From positions 18,780-82,779 of the forward strand of contig JAHFSY010000013.1 in NCBI GenBank assembly GCA_023269615.1: DNA of 64,000 nt. Reading direction: 5' to 3'. The stretch is from Verrucomicrobiota bacterium. GTDB taxonomy: Bacteria > Verrucomicrobiota > Verrucomicrobiia > JABWAM01. Below are positions 7,914-15,078 of the stretch, piece by piece. The position numbers were made by a program, and so were the translations under genes. Within the stretch, counting starts at the first letter, position 1, and each line of letters starts with the position of its first letter. The notes beneath the pieces are model-generated. The model saw nothing but the letters and a program-made list of their open reading frames with translations. It was not told where the DNA came from and made no database searches.

Positions 7914-8759
7914 ATGAATACTCTTCCCCATCCGTGTTTCATCCGTGTGCGTCCGTGGCTAAACTTCCTGACTTTGCTGGCGTTAACCGCATGCACCAAT
8001 GTCCAAGGCAAATCCCCGTCTCCCGGCTCTGGCCCGACCGGTATCGCAAACCGGATATCCAACGAGAAGTGGACTTCACCTGAGAAGCAACAAATCGCAA
8101 TCAAGCGGTGGCAAGGTGCCGCGAATGGCGCGAAAAACGCCGAGCGCCCCGTCCCAATCCTTGCGACGATCGAAACCAAACACACGGCATTGCTCGTCAT
8201 CGACATGCAGCGGGCTTTTCTTGATAAAGGCGCGTCACTCGAGTGCCCCGAAGGACGGTCCATCATTCCACGCATCAACAAGCTGGCTGACGCCGTCCGG
8301 AAAAATGGCGGCACGGTGATCTTCTTCCGCTACATGGTGGACGAGCAGGTCGGACTGCTCAAAAATTTCGAGACCAAATCCTATTTGAGTGGAAAACGTG
8401 AATCCCCCATGACCGCCCTGAGCAAAGGCAACCCGCAATTCGAAATTAGTCCTGAACTGGATGTCCGAAAAGACGACATGATCATGGACAAGACGAGGTA
8501 CTCCGCCGTCTTTGGGTCGGACATCGTGGAGGTGTTGAGGGAGAAGGGCATCGAAAATGTCATTCTGACCGGCGTTTCAACGGATGCGTGCGTGGGCAAC
8601 ACCGCGGAAGACCTGATGCAGTCCAACTTCAACATTCTGATGGTCTGGGACGGCACCGCCGCACTGGATCGGCTCGAGCACGAAATCTACCTCGCAAGAA
8701 TCTTCGGCCTCTACGGCGACGTGATGCCAGCCGACGAGGTGATTTCCAGGCTGAAATAG
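7914..8759 (+). CDS. Isochorismatase-family cysteine hydrolase, lipoprotein
   Basis: A 281-residue protein with the full catalytic triad of the isochorismatase/nicotinamidase superfamily: Asp in LLVIDMQRAF (about residue 97), Lys in MDKTRYSAVFG (about 193) and Cys in TGVSTDACVGNT (about 226). Relatives cleave amides, ureido compounds or isochorismate. Before the domain there is a lipoprotein signal with lipobox LTAC (Cys 27) and a linker of about 50 residues, so it would sit on a membrane facing the periplasm; most relatives are cytosolic. It follows the PEBP gene by 52 bases in the same direction. An amidohydrolase role beside an amide-type binding lipoprotein is plausible but unproven. Confidence 0.82.
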   Translation: MNTLPHPCFIRVRPWLNFLTLLALTACTNVQGKSPSPGSGPTGIANRISNEKWTSPEKQQIAIKRWQGAANGAKNAERPVPILATIETKHTALLVIDMQRAFLDKGASLECPEGRSIIPRINKLADAVRKNGGTVIFFRYMVDEQVGLLKNFETKSYLSGKRESPMTALSKGNPQFEISPELDVRKDDMIMDKTRYSAVFGSDIVEVLREKGIENVILTGVSTDACVGNTAEDLMQSNFNILMVWDGTAALDRLEHEIYLARIFGLYGDVMPADEVISRLK

Positions 8760-8864
8760 GAAACCCCAAAAGCCGCGTCCGTTTACGCAGCCCATTTCAA
8801 ATCCTGACTGGCGTAGTTGAGCGACATGGCCAGGCGCCGGTCGAGCGGCCTTTCCAGCGCGTCC

Positions 8865-10196
8865 TCAACGGCCCTTGGCCATCTGCTCGGCCAAAAGCTG
8901 TACCGCATGGGCGGTTCCTGTCAGGATTCTATCCGCGATGAAATCTGGGAATCTGCGCGGCAACCGTGCCGTCACCTGTTCCACAACTTTTGACGTCTGG
9001 GCGATCACTTCGTCCACGATGGATTTCATTTCTGAAATACCGCACCGCCTGGCCGTTTCCAGCCAATGTCGTGCGGAAATCTCCTTCCACCGGTAATGAC
9101 GGTTCTTTCCTCTCACCGCCATGGCCATCCTGATCTTGTGCGGTGATAGCTGTCCACGGCCCTTGCCCAGCATCGGGTGCGCGGACAAAATGTCATAGCG
9201 TGGCGTCAACCGGTAACCACCCCCAGCCTGCAGGAAAATACTGAAATTCTTCGCATGCCCGTCAATCGCCGCCAGCAGCCAGAACACCAGTTGCGTGCGC
9301 ATAAAATCGCGCCGGTCTTCCGTGGCCCGCTCCGAGCCGAGCAGCAATTCCATGATGCGTTCAATGCCCGGCCCGCCGTCACTCTCATACTTGAGGGCGG
9401 CAGAGGTGGCCGTGGCCTGGCAGAAATCCTCCTGCGGCAGACGCATGAACCATTTCCCATCCGTTGACAGCCGCCGATCAAACCGTTCCACCACCAGCAC
9501 CTTCTGTTCGCCAAATGTTTCCATGCGGCACTTGGCGACGGGAATGTCGAAACCTTCTACAATCTGCGCGCATAGCCACTCGTTCTCCACCGAGGTCGAA
9601 AGATCAATCCCCAGTGGATTACCGCCAATGGGCAATTTGAGAATGTGCGTCGTCGGCGTCGCACCCTTTGGGCGATGCCAGGCTTCCTGGTGCCACAACA
9701 GCGCCGTCTTTTCCTGCGCGCCCGCCAGCGAAATACGAAAGTCATCGTTCGCGGGTTCACCCCGGCCAAAGCCCGGCGTCAATGAGTCGGCCAGAATCCG
9801 TTCCACGTTGCCCGCCGTGAGCCGTTCCGCCTTGATGTTCCGCACATTGCCCGGCGGATGGCCTTCCGGCAGCAGTTGCAACGCGCCCACGCAATCGCGC
9901 CCGATTTCCTGCAACAGATCAAACGCGCCCGTCGAAGCCGCCTGAAACCGCCTCTGAATCCGTTCGCGGATGCTCCGGTTGTCCGGCAGCAGATTGTCAA
10001 AGAATTCCATGACCCCTTTGCCATACGGTTGCGGGCGCAGCGGCAGCGACAGCGAAACCGGTCGCCCGGCGGCCGCAGTCAGCCATGTCGGCGCGTACTC
10101 GAACACCTGCGTGCCGGCGGCGGATCGCCGCCACTCACCCACCAGCTCGCCGTTCATCCACAGCGTCAATGCCCGGGATTTTCGCGCGCGCCCCAT
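8865..10196 (-). CDS. hipA: HipA-type serine/threonine kinase toxin
   Basis: A 443-residue HipA-family protein. The N-terminal HipA domain covers MNGELVGEWRR to about residue 110 (FFDNLLPDN, IGRDCVGALQLLPEG). The kinase-like C-terminal domain contains the loop ISLAGAQEKTALL, the KLP region and the catalytic segment IDGHAKNFSIF with Asp and Asn expected for phosphotransfer, followed by YRLTPRYDILSA (metal-binding Asp). In Escherichia coli HipA phosphorylates glutamyl-tRNA synthetase and causes persistence. The start lies three bases after the hipB stop codon, the normal antitoxin-first order, and all key residues are present, so the pair appears functional. It runs opposite to both flanking blocks, consistent with an inserted island. 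Confidence 0.9.
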   Translation of the reverse strand: MGRARKSRALTLWMNGELVGEWRRSAAGTQVFEYAPTWLTAAAGRPVSLSLPLRPQPYGKGVMEFFDNLLPDNRSIRERIQRRFQAASTGAFDLLQEIGRDCVGALQLLPEGHPPGNVRNIKAERLTAGNVERILADSLTPGFGRGEPANDDFRISLAGAQEKTALLWHQEAWHRPKGATPTTHILKLPIGGNPLGIDLSTSVENEWLCAQIVEGFDIPVAKCRMETFGEQKVLVVERFDRRLSTDGKWFMRLPQEDFCQATATSAALKYESDGGPGIERIMELLLGSERATEDRRDFMRTQLVFWLLAAIDGHAKNFSIFLQAGGGYRLTPRYDILSAHPMLGKGRGQLSPHKIRMAMAVRGKNRHYRWKEISARHWLETARRCGISEMKSIVDEVIAQTSKVVEQVTARLPRRFPDFIADRILTGTAHAVQLLAEQMAKGR

Positions 10197-10199
10197 GCC

Positions 10200-10445
10200 T
10201 CACCATTCCGAAGCGTTGTCCGCTGTCTCTCGCTCGCGCACCACGATCTCCAACCCCAGCGCCGCCAGCAATTTGAACACCCGCGCCAGCGACGTGCGGG
10301 CCGGCGTCAACTCCAGCTTGGAGATTTCCTTTTGTGGCAGCCCCACGCGCGCCCCCACCTGCGCCTGCGTGAGTTTCCGGTGTTTGCGACAGCCTTGCAG
10401 CACCGCGCCCAGTTGCTCCGGTGTCTTGACAGGGTAGTTTTTCAT
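10200..10445 (-). CDS. hipB: HipB-type XRE antitoxin and autorepressor
   Basis: An 81-residue helix-turn-helix protein starting at ATG 10445 (MKNYPVKTPEQLGAVLQGCR). The XRE motif is LTQAQVGARVGLPQKEISKLE, followed by a helix (TSLARVFKLLAALGLEIVV) typical of HipB dimers. The frame is open further upstream to 10526, but that extension is encoded by the operator palindromes at 10451-10510 and is not expected to be translated. HipB neutralises HipA and represses the operon. The gene lies immediately before hipA in the same direction. Confidence 0.88.
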   Translation of the reverse strand: MKNYPVKTPEQLGAVLQGCRKHRKLTQAQVGARVGLPQKEISKLELTPARTSLARVFKLLAALGLEIVVRERETADNASEW

Positions 10446-10450
10446 ATCCG

Positions 10451-10510
10451 TTAAAAGGGATAAACAAGTTTTATCCCTTATACAAGATAAATTGTATTTA
10501 TCCCTTTTAA
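10451..10510. promoter_or_regulatory. hipBA operator boxes (GGGATAAA / TTTATCCC)
   Basis: Three boxes: GGGATAAA at 10457-10464, its inverse TTTATCCC at 10470-10477, and TTTATCCC again at 10497-10504. The outer pair extends to TTAAAAGGGATAAA (10451-10464) against TTTATCCCTTTTAA (10497-10510). The core GGATA/TATCC resembles the half-sites known for Escherichia coli HipB. The boxes lie 6-65 bases upstream of the hipB start. Confidence 0.7.
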
Positions 10511-10617
10511 CCGATATTGCCGCCACCGGCCACTTTACGCGGTTGTCGGGGCCTGATTCCTCCGCCTCTTGTCACACCAGCTTGTCCGCCATAGCCCAAC
10601 GGGCGAAGGAGGAAGCT

Positions 10618-10689
10618 TCAGCGGATGGCATCCACGCCGGGATGTTCATGGTTCGCGCCATAGATCAGGATGTTGCTGTCCAAAAGCAT
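10618..10689 (-). pseudogene. VapC PIN-domain toxin remnant (first 23 codons)
   Basis: Two bases after the vapB-like stop, ATG 10689 opens a frame reading MLLDSNILIYGANHEHPG and stopping at TGA 10618-10620. LLDSNILIYG is the first strand of VapC-type PIN nucleases and carries the first catalytic Asp; nothing of the remaining 100 or so residues follows. The frame is lost where repeat-like DNA begins (inverse of the segment near 10585-10617), so the toxin was probably cut off by an insertion or deletion. Confidence 0.65.
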
Positions 10690-10691
10690 GA

Positions 10692-10949
10692 TCAATCCCG
10701 ACCGGGCAGAGGACGATCCTTCCGTATTTCACGCTGCCACGCCACAGGGTCGGTGATCTCTTTGAATGTGCCCCGCTTGCGCAATTCCTTGAGGGCCTCC
10801 AAAGGTGTTTTCTGTTTCGTGGTGGCTACATCGAGCTCGCTATCAAGCGTAGCCACCACCTTCACCTTCCCATGCCGCAGATGCTCCGGCAGCGGCAGGT
10901 GCAGCGTGCCGTCTGCGTCCGGTTCCAAGATGGCGGTGATCGTGCTCAT
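10692..10949 (-). CDS. VapB-like antitoxin, orphan
   Basis: An 85-residue protein: MSTITAILEPDADGTLHLPLP, a short beta region (KVKVVATLDS), then a basic, extended tail (ALKELRKRGTFKEITDPVAWQREIRKDRPLPGRD). This is the build of small antitoxins paired with PIN-domain toxins: an N-terminal strand dimer and a C-terminal toxin-wrapping tail with a conserved DPVAWQRE segment. Its partner is only a 23-codon vapC stub two bases downstream. It could still repress its promoter or neutralise related toxins elsewhere. Confidence 0.7.
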   Translation of the reverse strand: MSTITAILEPDADGTLHLPLPEHLRHGKVKVVATLDSELDVATTKQKTPLEALKELRKRGTFKEITDPVAWQREIRKDRPLPGRD

Positions 10950-11084
10950 GGTGCAACGATACCAGCTTTCACGGATTCCGTAAAGCCGACTTCGTCAGAT
11001 CAGGAAAGTGGCATCTGGCGACCCACGGCCGCCTTTTCGCTTGGCGTTTCCTTGCAAACGACACAGAGTCAAAGCAAATGACGC

Positions 11085-11564
11085 ATGAATAAACGCCTCG
11101 TGATTGAAGCGATCATCGCCCGGCTTGGTGACGATTTGGAAATTCTTTGCAAGGCGGCCCGCGCCTCTCACGCGGAGGCCACGCATGAATCCAGCAAGGC
11201 TGAAAATAAATATGACACGCGGGGCCTGGAAGCCTCTTACCTTGCAGACGGCCAGGTGCGGCAGGCCGAGGAAACGGAACTGACGATTGTTCAATTTCAA
11301 AGACTATCGCCGCCGAATTTCAAACCCACCGACCCGGTTGATATCGGCGCGCTCGTGGAGGTGAAATGCAAAAACAGCACCAGCTTTTATTTCATAGGTC
11401 CGCGAGGAGGCGGGGTGGAAGTTGAAGTGGATGGAAAGGATATCGTGGTCCTCACGCCGCACGCCCCCTTGGGAAAAATGTTGATCGGGAGGCAGCCGGG
11501 AGCCAGGTTCAAGTTTGGAACGGGCGCAAAAGCTGTGGAGTACTCGATCGTCTCCATTCGTTGA
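11085..11564 (+). CDS. GreA/GreB-family transcription elongation factor-like protein
   Basis: A 159-residue protein with the two-part Gre layout. The N-terminal coiled coil (MNKRLVIEAIIARLGDDLEIL...ASHAEATHESSKAENKYDTRGLEASYLADGQ) carries acidic residues near the turn (HESSKAENKYDTRG). The C-terminal FKBP-like domain contains DIGALVEVKCKNSTSFYFIGPRGGG and a final HAPLGKMLIGRQPGARF, the usual closing motif. Gre factors enter the RNA polymerase secondary channel and stimulate transcript cleavage. Short free-standing relatives with altered tips often act elsewhere on the polymerase, so the exact role is open. The DUF1653 gene follows after 23 bases. Confidence 0.78.
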   Translation: MNKRLVIEAIIARLGDDLEILCKAARASHAEATHESSKAENKYDTRGLEASYLADGQVRQAEETELTIVQFQRLSPPNFKPTDPVDIGALVEVKCKNSTSFYFIGPRGGGVEVEVDGKDIVVLTPHAPLGKMLIGRQPGARFKFGTGAKAVEYSIVSIR

Positions 11565-11587
11565 GGAAAACAACTTCAAGCCCTCTT

Positions 11588-11824
11588 ATGACTAAAGAAT
11601 TGAGAAAAAATGGAGAGGACGTTCCTCCCGGCCGCTACCGTCACTACAAAGGCAAGGAGTACGAAGTCGTTGGTGTGGCCCATCACACCGAGTCCATGGA
11701 GTCTTTCGTGGTCTATCGGGCCCTCTATGGCGAACGCGGCTTGTGGATTCGTCCCAAGGCGATGTTCCTCGAAACCGTGGAAAAAGATGGAGTCGCAATC
11801 CAACGATTTAAGTATCTAGGCTAA
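11588..11824 (+). CDS. DUF1653 domain protein
   Basis: A 78-residue protein with the compact DUF1653 fold: PPGRYRHYKGKEYEVVGVAHHTESMESFVVYRALYGERGLWIRP, ending in a predicted helix and RFKYLG. The family is widespread and its function unknown; the conserved Arg, His and Trp residues suggest ligand or nucleic acid binding. ATG 11588 (MTKELRKNGEDV) is chosen over an upstream in-frame start at 11561, because the extra residues lie outside the domain and would overlap the preceding gene. The stop at 11824 is 10 bases before the transporter gene. Confidence 0.75.
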   Translation: MTKELRKNGEDVPPGRYRHYKGKEYEVVGVAHHTESMESFVVYRALYGERGLWIRPKAMFLETVEKDGVAIQRFKYLG

Positions 11825-11834
11825 CCAATGTTCC

Positions 11835-13076
11835 ATGAACCCCGCTTCTTCCCAACCTTGGTATCGCACGATCACGCCGGCGCAATGGCGCGTGTTGGGC
11901 GCGGCGCTTCCGGGATGGATGCTCGATTCGATGGACGTGGTCATCTATCTCGAGGCGATCACCACGTTGCGCGAGGTGTTTCACTTTGACACGACGGAAG
12001 CCGGCTTGCTCGCAACCGCAACCCTGCTCACATCGGCCGTGGGGGGAATTTTCTTCGGTGTGCTTGCGGACAAGATCGGACGCACGCGCGCGTTGATGAC
12101 GTCCATCCTGGTTTATTCGCTTTGCTCGCTGGGAACGGCGACATCCCAAAGCCTCGTGCAGCTCATGATCTGGCGTTCTCTTCTCGGCCTCGGGATGGGG
12201 GGAGAATGGGCATGCGGAGCGGTCCTTGTGAGTGAAACCTGGCCGGCCGAGCATCGCGGCAAGGCCCTCAGCATCATGCAATCCGGCTGGGCGCTGGGAT
12301 ACATGCTGGCAGCCGTGATTTCCGCCCTGATCCTGCCGACGCTTGGATGGCGGTGGTTGTTCGTGGTCGGCGCACTCCCGGCGCTGCTGATTGCCTGGAT
12401 GCGGCGAGGCGTCGGGGAATCCGAGATGTGGCTGGCGCAGAAAAGATCTTCCACGGGGGAAAGCCCGCTGAAATGTCTTCTTCAAAAACCATGGCTTGAG
12501 CGAATGCTGACGGCGACCTTGTTGACGGCTTTGACGATGTTTGCCTACTGGGGATTGTTCAGCTGGCTGCCGGCTTTTCTTGGCACTCCCGTTGAGAAAG
12601 GTGGCGCCGGCATGAATATCGTCAAATCCACCGGATGGATCGTCACGATGCAGACCGGGGCATTCTTTGGTTATTTGTCGTTTGGTTTCATCGCGGATCG
12701 TTTGGGGCGTCGTTGCACCTTCATGCTGTTCATGGTGGCCGCGGCCATTCTCGTGCCGGTTTACGGGGCGATGGCGCGAAACGAGTGGGCGCTCATGGCC
12801 TTGGGACCGTTTCTTGGATTTTTTGGAAGCGGCTACTTCAGCGTGTTTGGCGTCATGCTGTCGGAACTTTTTCCAACGCAGGTTCGCGCGGCGGCGCAGG
12901 GCATTTGTTTCAACGTGGGGCGTGCATTGAGCGCGCTGGCGCCCTTTGTCATCGGCCTTCTCGCAAAAACGCACGGCATTGGTCCTGCGCTGGCATTGAC
13001 CTCAGCTTTCTTTGTCGCTGCAGCCCTCGTCATGTTGCTCATTCCCGAAACGCGAGGCGGCAAGCTGGAGTCGTGA
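11835..13076 (+). CDS. Major facilitator superfamily transporter
   Basis: A 413-residue, 12-helix transporter. The loop between helices 2 and 3 reads GVLADKIGRTRALM, the MFS signature, repeated as GFIADRLGRRCTF between helices 8 and 9. Helix 1 carries the acidic pair in DSMDVVIYL, and the helix 4 region reads GLGMGGEWACGAVLVSETWP, typical of the aromatic acid/metabolite proton symporter branch (AAHS, MHS). A proton-coupled organic acid or sugar derivative is the likely substrate. It follows two unrelated small genes closely and is followed by a composite repeat. Confidence 0.85.
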   Translation: MNPASSQPWYRTITPAQWRVLGAALPGWMLDSMDVVIYLEAITTLREVFHFDTTEAGLLATATLLTSAVGGIFFGVLADKIGRTRALMTSILVYSLCSLGTATSQSLVQLMIWRSLLGLGMGGEWACGAVLVSETWPAEHRGKALSIMQSGWALGYMLAAVISALILPTLGWRWLFVVGALPALLIAWMRRGVGESEMWLAQKRSSTGESPLKCLLQKPWLERMLTATLLTALTMFAYWGLFSWLPAFLGTPVEKGGAGMNIVKSTGWIVTMQTGAFFGYLSFGFIADRLGRRCTFMLFMVAAAILVPVYGAMARNEWALMALGPFLGFFGSGYFSVFGVMLSELFPTQVRAAAQGICFNVGRALSALAPFVIGLLAKTHGIGPALALTSAFFVAAALVMLLIPETRGGKLES

Positions 13077-13091
13077 CATTCAGCCAGATTG

Positions 13092-13213
13092 ATCGTAACA
13101 GTTTAGTCCTGTAGGAGCCGCTGTCAGCGGCGATCCCCTCCTCCCGGTCGCCGCTGACAGCGGCTCCTACAATGGAAAAAACAGGGAAGGAAATCGGACT
13201 AAACTGTTACGAT
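13092..13213. repeat. Nested inverted repeat: REPIN inside an outer 18-bp palindrome
   Basis: The outer arms are ATCGTAACAGTTTAGTCC at 13092-13109 and its perfect inverse GGACTAAACTGTTACGAT at 13196-13213. Inside lies a perfect 23-bp REPIN-like pair, 13111-13133 (begins GTAGGAGCC) and 13148-13170 (ends GGCTCCTAC), of the same family as 5794-5876. The inner element is one base from the left outer arm and 25 bases from the right one. It is located between convergent genes. Confidence 0.8.
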
Positions 13214-13217
13214 TGGT

Positions 13218-14114
13218 CTACCCATCCCTGTTCGCGGCGGAGACCGACAGGCCTGAAATAAAGACCATCATGCCGAGCCCTGCGGGCGCCACCACCAGGC
13301 CCTTTGAAACGAAGCCGAACAATTTAAAGATCAAGAAGTTCAACGCCAGCGACCCAAAAACAATTCCAAGTCCTCCTGCCACCCGCATCCACGCATGACG
13401 ATCCTTTGCAAGCAACCCGCGTAATCCCTCGAGAGTCCAGCCCGGTATCCGCGAGATTTCCAAGGGGCGATCAAACGCTCCATGCTCGCGCTGAGCCCAC
13501 CACGCCATTCCGACGGCGATCAGCCCAAGCCAGAATGCCATCGATACATATCCATCCACCCGCGGGGGGCCGTACATTCCGGATTCATCGCCCATGTTGT
13601 AGGTCGTGCTCAAAATCCATCCCACCGCGTATACGCCCAGCAGAGATCCTCCCGCCACATAAGGAGCCACCCGCAAACGCGAAGCCAGTGACACCAACCC
13701 GGTCAGCGCCAATGCAACCTGAAGCGCCGTCCGCGCGATCGGCTTCGGCTCCCAGCGCGCATACCCGCTGTCATACGACCTCGCGATACCACCCAAAAGC
13801 AGCAGCGCGATCAGCGGGATGAAAATCATCACCGCGATGTGTGGAAAGAGCGGTGACACCTCGTCCAGTCCCTTGCGCAATTCTCCAAGGGAAGAAAACT
13901 TCTCCTCTTCCACGCTTGATTTCTGAACCGGTGCGGAAGGTTTCGGCGTAGCCTCCAAAACCTGTGAGATGGGCATCCACTCCGCCATCCCCTCCTTCCA
14001 CGCGAGATCATCGGGTCCCAGCGTCCCGCTTTGCAAACGCGAGCGAACCACATCCTCCGGGAAAGGTCCGCTTTGAACACCATCTTTGTTAATGAAGAAC
14101 TCGACCTCGTTCAT
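13218..14114 (-). CDS. GYF_2 (DUF4339) domain membrane protein
   Basis: A 298-residue protein. Residues 1-55 are a GYF_2/DUF4339 domain (FFINKDGVQSGPFPEDVVRSRLQSGTLGPDDLAWKEGMAEWMPI), a small module thought to bind peptides. A Pro/Ser/Lys linker follows, then about six hydrophobic segments (HIAVMIFIPLIALLLLGGI, ALQVALALTGLVSLASRL, VAGGSLLGVYAVGWIL, MAFWLGLIAVGMAWWA and two at the C-terminus). ATG 14114 is chosen because it begins at the domain edge; the frame continues upstream to 14168. Membrane proteins with this head are common in the PVC group and have no known function. Divergent from the FAD subunit gene. Confidence 0.72.
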   Translation of the reverse strand: MNEVEFFINKDGVQSGPFPEDVVRSRLQSGTLGPDDLAWKEGMAEWMPISQVLEATPKPSAPVQKSSVEEEKFSSLGELRKGLDEVSPLFPHIAVMIFIPLIALLLLGGIARSYDSGYARWEPKPIARTALQVALALTGLVSLASRLRVAPYVAGGSLLGVYAVGWILSTTYNMGDESGMYGPPRVDGYVSMAFWLGLIAVGMAWWAQREHGAFDRPLEISRIPGWTLEGLRGLLAKDRHAWMRVAGGLGIVFGSLALNFLIFKLFGFVSKGLVVAPAGLGMMVFISGLSVSAANRDG

Positions 14115-14223
14115 TCCCGCACATCCTCCACAAAATCCGATCCGGAACGAGCCAAATCCGTGATTCATTCTTCATTTCACTTCAACTTGATTCCCGGATA
14201 CACTCCCAGGCGAACGTGTCGCC

Positions 14224-15078
14224 ATGAAGCCGACTTTTGATCTCTTACAACCCACACGCCTTGATGAGGCGTTGACCTATATCGGAGAAAAGGGTGTGCA
14301 CCTGCTCGCGGGAGGCACCGCCCTGGTGCGCTTTATGAAGGCGGATGAAGTTGCCCCCGTCCGGTTGGTTTCGCTGCATCGACTGAAGGAGGAACTGGGG
14401 GGCATCCATGCCATGGACGGTGGGTTCAGCATCGGGGCACTGGCCACGCTGACAGACATCGAGCAAAGTCCCCTCGTCCTGTCGCGTGCTTCGGTCATCG
14501 TTCGCACTCTCAGGATTCTGGCGACACCCCGCGTCCGCAACGCGGCCACCCTGGGCGGCCATCTGGCCCAAGCCGAACCACAGACGGATTTGCCAACCAT
14601 CTTGCTGTCACTCGGCGCCCGAATCCGTGTGCAGAGCCGCAGCGGCGAGCGCTGGATGGAGATCCCCGACCTGTTCGTGGCAACGCATCGGAACAGCCTT
14701 TCGTCTGGCGAGATCATCACCGAGGTGCATGTCCCCACGCAGAAACGTTGCGCCGCCTATGCCAAGTGCACCACCATCTCGCAATCGCATGACTGGCCCG
14801 CGCTCGGCATCGCGGTCAACTTTGACGTGCTCGACGGCCTTCTTCACGATAGCCGTGTGGCGCTCGGGGCGGCCATTCCTCATCCGGTGAGATTGACGTC
14901 AGTCGAAGCGATCCTCGATGGGCAGGCACCAGGTCCCGAACTGTTCGCGCGGGCAGGCGCGGAAGCGGCACGAACAGTCGCCCCGTTCTCGGACATCCGT
15001 GCATCTGCCTCTTACAAGAAAGCCGTGATTCCCGTTTACGTGCGGCGTGCATTACAATCAGCCCTGGAGGGGAAATGA
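14224..15078 (+). CDS. Molybdenum hydroxylase FAD-binding subunit
   Basis: A 284-residue medium subunit of the xanthine dehydrogenase/CO dehydrogenase family. The two FAD pyrophosphate-binding motifs are present: LLAGGTALV (residues 27-35) and ATPRVRNAATLGGHLAQ (about 101-117). The CO dehydrogenase flavoprotein C-terminal domain spans roughly residues 170-280. It starts an operon whose next gene overlaps it by four bases (15075-15078). The pair of motifs and normal length indicate a working flavin subunit that passes electrons from the FeS subunit (17407-17868) to an acceptor. Divergent from the DUF4339 gene with a 109-base gap. Confidence 0.9.
   Translation: MKPTFDLLQPTRLDEALTYIGEKGVHLLAGGTALVRFMKADEVAPVRLVSLHRLKEELGGIHAMDGGFSIGALATLTDIEQSPLVLSRASVIVRTLRILATPRVRNAATLGGHLAQAEPQTDLPTILLSLGARIRVQSRSGERWMEIPDLFVATHRNSLSSGEIITEVHVPTQKRCAAYAKCTTISQSHDWPALGIAVNFDVLDGLLHDSRVALGAAIPHPVRLTSVEAILDGQAPGPELFARAGAEAARTVAPFSDIRASASYKKAVIPVYVRRALQSALEGK

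Noticed and set aside
6836..8314. 492-codon open frame on the minus strand
   Set aside because: It runs antisense across the end of the binding-protein gene, the PEBP gene and the start of the isochorismatase gene, all with clear family motifs on the plus strand; its own protein has no motif.
8865..10526. hipBA considered as part of a prophage or integrative element
   Set aside because: No integrase, phage gene, tRNA or attachment repeat was seen around it.
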